Positions 1-8,615 of a DNA stretch of 8,615 nucleotides are shown piece by piece. Both the position numbers and the translations under genes were made by a program. The DNA comes from Rhodococcus sp. IITR03. GTDB lineage: Bacteria > Actinomycetota > Actinomycetes > Mycobacteriales > Mycobacteriaceae. Under the pieces are notes generated by a model, which made no database searches, was not told the origin of the DNA, and saw only the letters and a list, made by a program, of their open reading frames with translations. The stretch is from positions 217,290 through 225,904 of the forward strand of contig LATQ01000001.1 in the NCBI GenBank assembly GCA_001017865.1, written 5' to 3'. Numbering within the stretch: the stretch's first letter is position 1; every line of letters starts with the position of its first letter.

Positions 1-361
1 ACCGCGACGGGCACGCGATCAGCCGCGACCGCGGGGTCACCGCTTCGGCGAGCGGCACGTCGAGGGTGTCGCACACGGCGACGAGGCCGGGCGGGGTGAC
101 GGTGTCGGACAACCGGGCGGCGGCCCGCTCGGTGACGATCCCCACCCGCACACCCTTGTGGCGCGCTTCGTCGACAACCGTCGCGTACCGGCCCGCGGCC
201 GCCTCGGTGACGAACAGTTCGTGCACGCGTGCAGCGGCGAGCGCCTCGGTGACGGAGTTCTCACCCTCGGCGAGGAACCGCCCGGTCTTGCGACGCTCGG
301 CGGTCCGGAGCAGTTTCACAGCAGAAACGACCCGTGGTGTGCGCTCGGTGAGCGTGTCCAC
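1..361 (-). CDS. TrmH/TsnR-like rRNA methyltransferase (SpoU family), 5' part only
   Basis: The gene runs off the left edge, so only about 120 N-terminal residues are visible. They include VKLLRTAERRKTGRFLAEG (about residues 14-32) followed by an alternating helix/strand region. This is the typical substrate-binding (L30e-like) N-terminal domain of SpoU/TrmH 2'-O-ribose methyltransferases. The SAM-binding trefoil-knot domain lies outside the window, so catalytic residues cannot be checked. I chose the GTG at 359-361 because AGGA (369-372) sits 7 bases upstream and no ATG, GTG or TTG occurs in frame between it and the end of rplT. It follows rplT by 38 bp and is probably cotranscribed with it. 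In mycobacteria a gene called tsnR sits in the same place. The family methylates 23S rRNA or tRNA; the exact target here is unknown. The family call is firm and the substrate is not. Confidence 0.85.
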   Translation of the reverse strand, partial: MDTLTERTPRVVSAVKLLRTAERRKTGRFLAEGENSVTEALAAARVHELFVTEAAAGRYATVVDEARHKGVRVGIVTERAAARLSDTVTPPGLVAVCDTLDVPLAEAVTPRSRLIACPSR

Positions 362-399
362 GGGTCGTTCCTGGATGTTGTCGTAGCTCAGGGCAGCAC

Positions 400-780
400 T
401 CAGGCAGCCGGAGCGTTGACGTCGGCCGGCAGGGCAGCCTTGGCGACGGCCACGAGGCCGGCGAAGGCCTCGGCGTCGGAGACGGCGAGCTCGGCGAGGA
501 TCTTGCGGTCCACCTCGACACCCGCGGCCTTCAGGCCCTGGATGAAGCGGTTGTAGGTGATGTCGTTGGCGCGGGCAGCAGCGTTGATGCGGCTGATCCA
601 CAGCTTGCGGAAATCACCCTTGCGGGCGCGACGGTCGCGGTAGGCGTAGGTCAGCGAGTGAAGCTGCTGCTCCTTGGCCTTGCGGTACAGGCGCGAGCGC
701 TGTCCGCGGTAGCCCTTCGAGGCCTCGAGAATCGAACGACGCTTCTTCTGGGCGTTGACGGCCCTCTTCACGCGTGCCAC
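400..780 (-). CDS. rplT: 50S ribosomal protein L20
   Basis: The 126-residue protein has the full L20 layout: a basic N-terminal tail ([18 protein letters not shown]), the [17 protein letters not shown] segment, and the family signature [17 protein letters not shown] (about residues 66-82). L20 binds 23S rRNA early in 50S assembly. The length is normal for the family. The start is GTG at 778-780; AGGACA lies a short distance upstream. It is third in the infC-rpmI-rplT operon, 67 bp after rpmI and 38 bp before the methyltransferase gene. In other bacteria L20 represses its own operon by binding the mRNA. I saw no clear L20 mimic here, apart from a weak 6-bp stem in the rpmI-rplT gap. The reading frame is intact. 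Confidence 0.98.
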   Translation of the reverse strand: MARVKRAVNAQKKRRSILEASKGYRGQRSRLYRKAKEQQLHSLTYAYRDRRARKGDFRKLWISRINAAARANDITYNRFIQGLKAAGVEVDRKILAELAVSDAEAFAGLVAVAKAALPADVNAPAA

Positions 781-847
781 TGGTTATGTGTCCTGTCAGA
801 GTTCGGGGGACGAACGAGGTGTCCCCGGATGGATCGGTCGGAGAGGC

Positions 848-1042
848 TCAGAGCCCGAGCATGCGCTTGACGCGCGGAGCGTCGGCATCGGCGACGACGG
901 CCTTGCCGTCGAGGCGACGCGTCACCCGCGAGGACTTGTGCTCGAGCAGGTGGCGGCGACCCGCCTTCTGGCGCAGGACCTTTCCGCTACCGGACACCTT
1001 GAATCGCTTCGCGGTGCCGCTGTGGGTCTTCGACTTGGGCAT
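848..1042 (-). CDS. rpmI: 50S ribosomal protein L35
   Basis: The gene encodes 64 residues starting [20 protein letters not shown] and continuing through [18 protein letters not shown], which is the L35 signature. It ends with the usual C-terminal ARG/LYS-rich stretch and KRMLGL. L35 is a small basic protein of the large ribosomal subunit. The start is the ATG at 1040-1042, with GAGGA a few bases upstream on the minus strand. It sits between infC (71-bp gap holding a stable stem-loop) and rplT (67-bp gap). As the sequence stands, the infC frame has no stop and runs straight into rpmI, which would suggest one 392-residue fusion. That is an artefact of a frame disruption near the 3' end of infC, not a real fusion. 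Confidence 0.98.
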   Translation of the reverse strand: MPKSKTHSGTAKRFKVSGSGKVLRQKAGRRHLLEHKSSRVTRRLDGKAVVADADAPRVKRMLGL

Positions 1043-1069
1043 GGAGTCCTCAGTTCTTGTCGTGTGCGT

Positions 1070-1099
1070 ACATCGGTGCTCACGGACAGCACCGGATGT
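1070..1099 (-). promoter_or_regulatory. Stem-loop between infC and rpmI
   Basis: An 11-bp stem with one bulged base (1095) pairs 1070-1080 with 1088-1099 around a 7-base loop (1081-1087). It lies in the 71-bp gap between infC and rpmI. No U-tract follows it on the minus strand, so it is not a typical terminator. It could be an mRNA-processing or stability element, or a binding site for operon autoregulation by L20. The structure is seen directly; the role is a guess. Confidence 0.4.
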
Positions 1100-1113
1100 G
1101 CTGCCTGAGCGGG

Positions 1114-1759
<646 letters not shown>

Positions 1760-1762
<3 letters not shown>

Positions 1763-1773
1763 GGGGCCTCCTA
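1760..1773 (-). promoter_or_regulatory. Strong Shine-Dalgarno with non-canonical AUC start of infC
   Basis: On the minus strand the sequence reads TAGGAGG (1767-1773), four bases, then ATC (1760-1762). The AGGAGG is the most perfect ribosome site in the window, yet it has no ATG, GTG or TTG behind it. In E. coli, infC starts with AUU, and IF3 represses its own translation by rejecting that codon. The same logic is inferred here from the sequence layout. Confidence 0.75.
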
Positions 1774-2056
1774 GGTAGAGCGGTGTGGTCGGTCTGACCG
1801 CACCGCAGCACGTGGCCCTACTCCTCGACAAGAAGACCCCGCTGTGGCGCCGAGGCTCCACGCGGGGTCCGATACCGACCGGTCGACGGCCAACCGGCTC
1901 GCGCCGGGTGATCCGCACCGCCCGATGAAGGGCGGACGTCCGGGCTTCCGCACCCGGAGGACCGGACCCCTGAGCTGCATCGATGTGCCGCCAGAGGTGG
2001 GAGTCGGACTCCACTTTGCTGCCCACGGAGGATCACCGCGGGCGGTCGTGGGATCA
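1763..2056 (-). promoter_or_regulatory. Long structured 5' leader of infC
   Basis: The 387-bp gap between infC and the DUF1844 gene holds no convincing gene. If the -10 at 2057-2062 is right, the infC transcript has a leader of nearly 290 bases. It is GC-rich and contains several inverted repeats: a 12-bp terminator-like hairpin (1835-1869), a perfect 6-bp stem (1939-1944 with 1953-1958, 8-base loop), and a short GGAGT/ACTCC hairpin near 2000-2015. Leaders of infC operons in other phyla carry autoregulatory RNA elements. I do not recognise this one as a named family. It could be an attenuator region or simply GC-rich spacer. Confidence 0.45.
1828..1869 (-). terminator. Terminator-like hairpin (candidate attenuator) in the infC leader
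   Basis: On the minus strand, GACCCCGC (1862-1869) plus GTGG (1858-1861) pair with CCAC (1844-1847) and GCGGGGTC (1835-1842). The stem is 12 bp with one bulged base (1843) and a 10-base loop. It is followed at once by UUCUUGU (1834-1828). This has the form of an intrinsic terminator about 55 bases ahead of the infC ribosome site, pointing in the direction of infC. If it works, it would stop transcription before infC, so it may be a conditional attenuator. No clear anti-terminator pairing was identified. Confidence 0.45.
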
Positions 2057-2062
2057 AGTCTA
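2057..2062 (-). promoter_or_regulatory. Candidate -10 element for the infC operon
   Basis: TAGACT on the minus strand fits the actinobacterial SigA -10 pattern TANNNT. It lies in the only AT-rich patch of the infC upstream region, next to a run of five T. No clear TTGAC-like -35 is present at 17-18 bases. It would place transcription start near 2050. Confidence 0.35.
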
Positions 2063-2136
2063 ACAAAAAGCCACGTCGACGACGAATCGGCGCGTCGGTG
2101 CCCCACCCGCGCGGTCGGCGACGAGCGGCGCGACCC

Positions 2137-2152
2137 TATGCTCGACGCTATG
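2137..2152 (+). promoter_or_regulatory. Leaderless-type promoter of the DUF1844 gene
   Basis: TATGCT (2137-2142) fits the TANNNT -10 pattern and sits seven bases before the ATG at 2150-2152. That puts the expected transcription start on the A of the start codon. No Shine-Dalgarno precedes either candidate ATG (2138 or 2150). Leaderless mRNAs of this layout are common in actinobacteria. No clear -35 is visible. Confidence 0.5.
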
Positions 2153-2515
2153 ACGGATGCTCCCGAGACCCCCGATCAGGACGCTGCGGCAGAGGATGTG
2201 CGCGAGCTCGCCGACATCCCGGCCGTCGAGGTGATCAGCCGCGCAGCCGTGATGCTCATGAGTTCGGCTGCCGAGAAGCTCGGTCTCGCCGATGAGGATC
2301 CCGACAGCAGCGCACGACGCGACCTCGACGAGGCCCGCCGCGTGATCACGGCCCTCGCCGGCCTGATCACCTCGTCGGTGGAATATCTCGGTCCGCACGC
2401 CGGTCCGCTGCGTGAAGGACTGCAGGCGCTGCAGCGTGCCTTCCGCGAGGCGTCGGCCGTGCCCGACGAGCCCGGCAAGGGCCCGGGCGAGAAGTACACA
2501 GGCCCGGTCTACTGA
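2150..2515 (+). CDS. DUF1844 family protein
   Basis: The 121-residue protein begins [20 protein letters not shown]. It has the DUF1844 core: [20 protein letters not shown] (about residues 23-42), then KLGLAD, then a helix with [20 protein letters not shown] and [16 protein letters not shown]. It ends in a short Gly/Pro tail ([12 protein letters not shown]). The family is small, mostly helical and of unknown function. No signal peptide or catalytic motif is visible. I prefer the ATG at 2150 over the one at 2138 because it sits the right distance from a TATGCT -10 for a leaderless mRNA and gives the usual MTD start. It is transcribed away from the infC operon and converges on uvrA. The reading frame is intact. 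No function can be given from the sequence. Confidence 0.88.
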   Translation: MTDAPETPDQDAAAEDVRELADIPAVEVISRAAVMLMSSAAEKLGLADEDPDSSARRDLDEARRVITALAGLITSSVEYLGPHAGPLREGLQALQRAFREASAVPDEPGKGPGEKYTGPVY

Positions 2516-2576
2516 GCCGAACCGGCACTTTTCGCCTGCGTCACGATCCACGGCCCAAGTTCACGATCGACGCGAC

Positions 2577-2607
2577 CGAGCCGCCCACCGCTGAGGTGGG
2601 CGGCTCG
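2577..2607. terminator. Hairpin between the convergent DUF1844 gene and uvrA
   Basis: A perfect 13-bp stem (2577-2589 with 2595-2607) closes a 5-base GCTGA loop. It lies 61 bp after the DUF1844 stop and 5 bp beyond the uvrA stop. No U-tract follows on either strand. Such stems without a U-tail are commonly proposed as terminators in high-GC actinobacteria. Its symmetry and its place between two gene ends suggest it serves both strands. Confidence 0.7.
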
Positions 2608-2612
2608 ACTCG

Positions 2613-5612
<3,000 letters not shown>

Positions 5613-5656
5613 GCCACATCCTTCCTGTAGACAAGGCCGGAGTTCGGCCCTCAGCC

Positions 5657-5679
5657 ATGGTAGGCGCGGGTACCGACAC
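5657..5679 (-). promoter_or_regulatory. RecA-NDp/PafBC-type DNA-damage promoter of uvrA
   Basis: On the minus strand, GTGTCGGTA (5671-5679), eight bases, then TACCAT (5657-5662). The mycobacterial RecA-NDp consensus, recognised with the activator PafBC, is TTGTCRGTG-N8-TANNNT. The match is 7 of 9 in the upstream box (seven bases in a row), the exact spacing, and the -10. Transcription would start near 5650, about 38 bases before the GTG of uvrA. No LexA box (TCGAAC-N4-GTTCGA) is present, so induction would be LexA-independent. Confidence 0.7.
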
Positions 5680-5715
5680 GTTTCCGTGACGAACACTGCG
5701 CGCCCGGGGCTCACG

Positions 5716-5727
5716 CGCGTGCACGCG
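5716..5727. repeat. 12-bp perfect palindrome in the uvrA/MBL intergenic region
   Basis: CGCGTGCACGCG is a perfect palindrome just upstream of the candidate -10 of the MBL gene. It could be an operator for a dimeric regulator. In DNA this GC-rich, short CG-rich palindromes also occur by chance, and no regulator gene is nearby. Confidence 0.25.
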
Positions 5728-5731
5728 AAGG

Positions 5732-5746
5732 TAGGTTGGCTGCATG
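5732..5746 (+). promoter_or_regulatory. Leaderless-type promoter of the MBL hydrolase gene
   Basis: TAGGTT (5732-5737) fits TANNNT and ends six bases before the ATG at 5744-5746, which places transcription start at or next to the start codon. AAGGTAGG just upstream could instead act as a weak ribosome site, so the two readings compete. No -35 is evident. Confidence 0.45.
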
Positions 5747-6431
5747 ACGCAGCAGCCCGTGATCATCGAGGACACCTACTCCGGCGACGTCACTCCCGGC
5801 GGACCCGCGCAACGCCGAAGGATTCCCGGAGCGAGCATCGTCAAACTCGCCGTCGGCGAGATGAACAACAACACCTATCTCGTCACCGACGACGCCACCG
5901 GCAAGTCCGTCTTCATCGACGCCGCAAACGAACCCGACCGTCTCGTGCAGTTCCTCCGCGACAATGCGCAGCAGCTCGAACTGATCGTCACCACCCATCA
6001 GCACTGGGATCACTGGCAGGGCCTCGAGCGGGTCGCCGCCGAGACCGGTGTGCCGACCGCCGCGCACGAGCTCGACGCCGGTCCCCTGCCGGTGAAGCCC
6101 GATCGGATCCTGGCCGAGGGTGACACCGTGCAGATCGGTGAGCTGAATCTCGAGGTGATCCACCTCTCAGGGCACACTCCGGGGTCGGTTGCGCTGGTCC
6201 TCACGGAACAGGGCACGGGTCGCACGCACATCTTCACCGGCGACTCGCTGTTCCCCGGCGGGTCGGCAAGACCCCGAACGACGACGCCTTCCGGTCGCTC
6301 CTCGGCGACGTGGAGTCCAAGATCTTCGACCGGTTCGACGACGAGACGATCTTCTACCCGGACACGGCAAGGACTCGACCCTCGGAGCCGAGCGTCCGCA
6401 TCTCGGCGAGTGGCGCGAGCGAGGTTGGTGA
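5744..6431 (+). CDS. Metallo-beta-lactamase-fold hydrolase, glyoxalase II-like (two frame breaks)
   Basis: The protein begins [20 protein letters not shown] and carries the metal motif HQHWDH (residues 85-90), SGHTPGS (His 144), TGDSLFPGG (Asp 167) and, after repair, YPGHG. These are the zinc-binding residues of glyoxalase II-like metallo-beta-lactamase-fold hydrolases. There is no signal peptide, so it is probably cytosolic. The substrate is unknown; a thioester or lactone is plausible for the family. Near 6260 a G is missing from the GGCGGG run, where [13 protein letters not shown] is expected. At 6360-6361 a second G is missing, where [18 protein letters not shown] is expected. With both restored the gene ends at GAWRERGW-like residues (EWRERGW) and TGA (6429-6431), about 229 residues, normal for the family. 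It is divergent from uvrA, as in mycobacteria. Confidence 0.9.
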
Positions 6432-6470
6432 CTGTTCTGCACGCGGCACACGTCGTTCGGTGGTCGGCAG

Positions 6471-6716
6471 GTGCCGTCCGATGACCGCCCCCTCACCCGA
6501 AGCAGTCTGGCACGGCAGTTCGGACCATTTCGTTGGCGACGGCTCGTAACCGCGCACGCGCTGGCCGATGCCGCCCGTAAGGCGGATTGGTCGACCGTGT
6601 TCACTCCTCGACACCACCGCTTCGCACCTCGGCCCAACCTGTGGCGACCCGGCGGTCGGTCGCGGTACACGCCGCTCCATCAAGCTGCCTGGCACAACGC
6701 TCCGTTGACGGTGATC
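6471..6716 (+). pseudogene. Relic of an ankyrin-repeat protein gene
   Basis: This is the best explanation of the 307-bp gap between the MBL gene and the next gene. In one plus-strand frame from a GTG at 6471, the translation reads RRLVTAHALADAARKADWST, a short unmatched stretch, then PNLWRPGGRSRYTPLHQAAW followed by HNAPL. TPLHQAAWHN is a typical ankyrin-repeat core. The whole resembles actinobacterial ankyrin-domain proteins as I remember them. Between WSTVF and PNLW the likely residues (LLDTTASHLG) lie in another frame, so bases are missing there. After HNAPL the similarity stops, although a second frame reads VDGDLRPVAEATHSGA, possibly the end of an ankyrin repeat. The expected remainder is absent because the next gene ends at 6739. 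No good ribosome site is seen. This is either a truncated, decaying gene or a short gene damaged by indel errors. Confidence 0.5.
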
Positions 6717-6738
6717 TTCGTCCGGTCGCTGAGGCAAC

Positions 6739-6993
6739 TCACTCGGGTGCGTGTTCCGCACTCGGGCCCGACTCACCGTTCTCTCCATCGACCTGCTCGG
6801 CGTCGTTCGAGCGCTCGCCCACCGTGTCCGCGAAGGCCGTTCCCGAGACCATCCCGTTCGTGCCCGGCACGACCGTGGTCGGTCGTGCTCCCGGCTCGTA
6901 CATGCGGTCGATCTCCTCGGCCTTCTCCTTCGCCTGTCTCTTCTCTTCGTCGTCGAGCCGATCCCAGCGGGTCGGATCCTCCGCGTCGGTCAT
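6739..6993 (-). CDS. Small acidic protein of unknown function
   Basis: The 84-residue protein starts MTDAEDPTRWDRLDDEEKRQ at the ATG 6991-6993, preceded by GGAAGGGGG at a good distance. An N-terminal charged helix (about residues 8-30, rich in Asp, Glu, Lys and Arg) is followed by YEPGARPTTVVPGTNGMVSG and a low-complexity Glu/Gly/Ser/Pro tail that looks disordered. By count, 22 residues are acidic and 9 basic. No signal peptide, membrane segment or catalytic motif is visible, and I do not recognise the family. An open frame continues upstream to 7299 but lacks a ribosome site and looks non-coding. It is divergent from the phosphatase gene. Coding status rests on the ribosome site, the sensible start and the protein-like composition. 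Confidence 0.65.
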   Translation of the reverse strand: MTDAEDPTRWDRLDDEEKRQAKEKAEEIDRMYEPGARPTTVVPGTNGMVSGTAFADTVGERSNDAEQVDGENGESGPSAEHAPE

Positions 6994-6998
6994 GTCCG

Positions 6999-7034
6999 GG
7001 CCCCCTTCCAGCGCGGCACCGACCCGAGGGGGCC
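6999..7034 (-). promoter_or_regulatory. Hairpin over the ribosome site of the small acidic protein gene
   Basis: A perfect 8-bp stem (GGCCCCCT at 6999-7006 with AGGGGGCC at 7027-7034) closes a 20-base loop. In the minus-strand mRNA the 3' arm is the G-rich part of the ribosome site (GGAAGGGGG) of the 6739-6993 gene. It could lower translation unless opened. The pairing is seen directly; regulation is a guess. Confidence 0.35.
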
Positions 7035-7136
7035 GATGCGGTTGCGTCCGTTCCAGGGTGCGCCCCGTCGCGGAGTCCCGGAGGACGAACGGGGATCGGA
7101 GTTCGCCGGAATCCTCCTGTGCGCCACTGCCGCGAG

Positions 7137-7175
7137 TACGCTCGAAAACCGGACGAGCTCGCACGAGCACGGAGG
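7137..7175 (+). promoter_or_regulatory. Candidate -10 and ribosome site of the phosphatase gene
   Basis: TACGCT (7137-7142) fits the TANNNT -10 pattern and would start transcription near 7149. GGAGG (7171-7175) lies nine bases before the GTG at 7185 and decides that start. The ribosome site is convincing; the -10 is weak because no -35 accompanies it. Confidence 0.4.
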
Positions 7176-7184
7176 CCTGACACT

Positions 7185-8615
7185 GTGGCGGATCTCGTAC
7201 TGGGGCCGGTGCTTCGGCACATCGGCGACACGGACGCCACGATCTGGTGGAGACGTCCGAGCCCTGCACGGTGCGCGTGCTCGGCAGTTCCGAACCCACA
7301 TGGACGGTCGCGGGACACCACTACGCGCTCGTCACCGTCCGAGGCCTCGAACCCGGATCGGTGACGCCCTACGAGGTGGATCTCGACGGCCGGGTCGTGT
7401 GGCCGCCCGCCGGCGTTGCACCGCCCCTGATCAGGACCGCGGGAGACGACCCCGACGGCTTCGTGCTCGCCTTCGGATCGTGCCGGGTGGCGTCGGAGAG
7501 TGCGGAACCGACAGCCGTACTCGGGAAGGATGCCCTCGTCGCCTACGCGCAGCGTATGCGTTCCCTGCCGATCGACGAATGGCCCGACGCGCTGTTGCTG
7601 TTGGGAGATCAGGTCTACGCCGACGAGTTGTCGGAGGAGATGAAGCGACGGGTCGGTGAGCGTCACGATCTGGCGGAACCGCCCGGCGCCCAGGTACGCG
7701 ACTTCGAGGAGTACACCTGGCTGTACAGCCGGTCGTGGTCCGAGGACAACGTCCGATGGCTGTTGTCGAACGTGCCGACCTCGATGATCTTCGACGATCA
7801 CGACGTGCACGACGACTGGAACACCTCCTACTCGTGGCGCCGGGAGGTGGAGGCCTCCGCGTGGTGGGAGGAACGCATCGTCGGGGCGCTGGCGTCGTAC
7901 TGGATCTATCAGCATCTCGGGAACCTCTCCCCCGCCGAACTGGACGAGGAGCCCCTCTACGATCGGGTGCGGAACTGCGCCGGGGACGCCGAACCGATCC
8001 TGCGTGCGTTCGCGTCCGGTGCCGACGAGGAAGCCGACGGCAGTCAAGGGGTGCGATGGTCGTACCGCCGCGATTTCGGACCGGTGCGTCTGTTGGTGAT
8101 CGATTCGCGGTGCGGCCGGGTGCTCACCCCCGACCGGCGCGACATGGTGTCCGATCCGGAGTTCGACTGGATCGAGGAGCAGACCGACGGCAACTACGAC
8201 CACCTGCTGATCGGCACGTCGCTGCCGTGGCTTCTCCCCCGCGCGATGCACGACCTCGAGGCGTGGGACGAGAAGCTTGCATCCGGTGCGCGCGGTGACC
8301 GATGGGCACGCTGGGCCGAGAAACTCCGCCGCGCCGCGGATCTCGAACACTGGTCGGCCTTCCGCGCCTCGTTCGAGCGACTCGCACGGCTGCTGCGGGA
8401 CGTTGCCGCCGGAGATCGCGCCGGAACGTCCGGCCGTGCGCCCGCGACGATCTGCGTCCTCTCGGGCGACGTGCACCATGCGTACGCGGCCCGCGTCCGA
8501 TTCGCGACGCCGACCGCCGGCGCGGTCTACCAGCTGACCTGTTCGCCCGTGCACAACCACGTCCCGGCAGCCGTCCGACTCGCCTTCCGCGCTGCGTGGA
8601 GCCGCGTGGCGGAGC
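7185..8615 (+). CDS. PhoD-like metallophosphoesterase (alkaline phosphatase D family), 3' end missing, one frame break
   Basis: It starts at GTG (7185-7187) behind GGAGG and reads ADLVLGPVLRHIGDTDATIW. One G is then missing at about 7247: TGGTGG stands where TGGGTGG (IWVETSEPC) is expected. From there the frame is open to the edge, about 455 codons. An N-terminal beta-sandwich-like domain (about residues 1-90) precedes the phosphoesterase core with GSCRV (about 98), LLGDQVYADE (about 140), IFDDHDVHDDW (about 202-212) and LSGDVHHAYAA (about 425-435). These are the metal-binding motifs of PhoD-like enzymes. The visible start has no Tat or Sec signal, unlike secreted B. subtilis PhoD, so this is probably an intracellular member. 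Its substrate, a phosphate mono- or diester, is unknown. The gene continues beyond the window, so its C-terminus cannot be judged. Confidence 0.9.

Noticed and set aside
806..826. Inverted repeat in the rpmI-rplT gap as an L20-binding or terminator element
   Set aside because: Only a 6-bp stem with a 9-base loop and no U-tract; expected by chance in DNA this GC-rich.
1907..2037. Eight-base complementary segments (1907-1914 and 2030-2037) as a long-range leader pairing
   Set aside because: A match of this length is expected about once by chance in a leader of this size.
1771..2106. A minus-strand open frame in the infC leader whose TAG stop overlaps the infC ribosome site, possibly a coupled upstream peptide
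   Set aside because: It has no ribosome site and an Arg/Pro/Ser-rich shadow-like composition, and one of three frames stopping there is not surprising. Ribosome profiling would settle it.
5640..5700. A LexA (SOS) box upstream of uvrA
   Set aside because: Only isolated GAAC/GTTC half-sites are present (near 5642 and 5691), without the TCGAAC-N4-GTTCGA arrangement.
6773..8560. A 595-codon open frame on the minus strand opposite the phosphatase
   Set aside because: The plus strand carries clear PhoD-like motifs; this frame is a GC-driven shadow with no recognisable domain.

Overview
The window looks like chromosomal core DNA from a high-GC actinobacterium of the order Mycobacteriales, most likely Rhodococcus or a close relative. 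The protein sequences are strongly actinobacterial. The gene order (MBL hydrolase / uvrA / infC-rpmI-rplT / TrmH-type rRNA methyltransferase) matches, as I recall it, the mycobacterial Rv1637c to Rv1644 neighbourhood, with a DUF1844 gene between uvrA and infC. The genus is inferred; no marker in the window proves it.

Layout: (1) Positions 1-2062, minus strand, hold the translation operon: infC (IF3), rpmI (L35), rplT (L20) and the 5' part of a TrmH/TsnR-like 23S rRNA methyltransferase that runs off the left edge. infC appears to start at AUC behind a strong AGGAGG, and it has a long structured leader with a terminator-like hairpin. (2) Positions 2150-2515, plus strand, hold a DUF1844 gene with a leaderless-type promoter. 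It converges on uvrA, with a 13-bp-stem hairpin between them. (3) Positions 2613-5612, minus strand, hold uvrA (excision repair), preceded by a good match to the RecA-NDp/PafBC DNA-damage promoter. (4) Positions 5744-6431, plus strand, hold a divergent metallo-beta-lactamase-fold hydrolase, also apparently leaderless. (5) Positions 6432-6738 hold a plus-strand relic of an ankyrin-repeat gene. (6) Positions 6739-6993, minus strand, encode a small acidic protein of unknown function. (7) Positions 7185-8615, plus strand, hold a PhoD-like metallophosphoesterase that runs off the right edge.

A strong theme is broken reading frames. infC, uvrA (two places), the MBL gene (two places) and the phosphatase each read through only if one or two bases are restored or removed, mostly next to short G or C runs. 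Several are genes a cell would not be expected to lose. The simplest reading is systematic sequencing or assembly indels, so products are described here as intact genes with damaged sequence. The ankyrin relic may be real decay.

I see no mobile element, CRISPR array, tRNA, rRNA or phage gene, and no convincing new multi-gene system. The most interesting points are regulatory: the AUC start and leader of infC, the damage-type promoter of uvrA, and the leaderless promoters.
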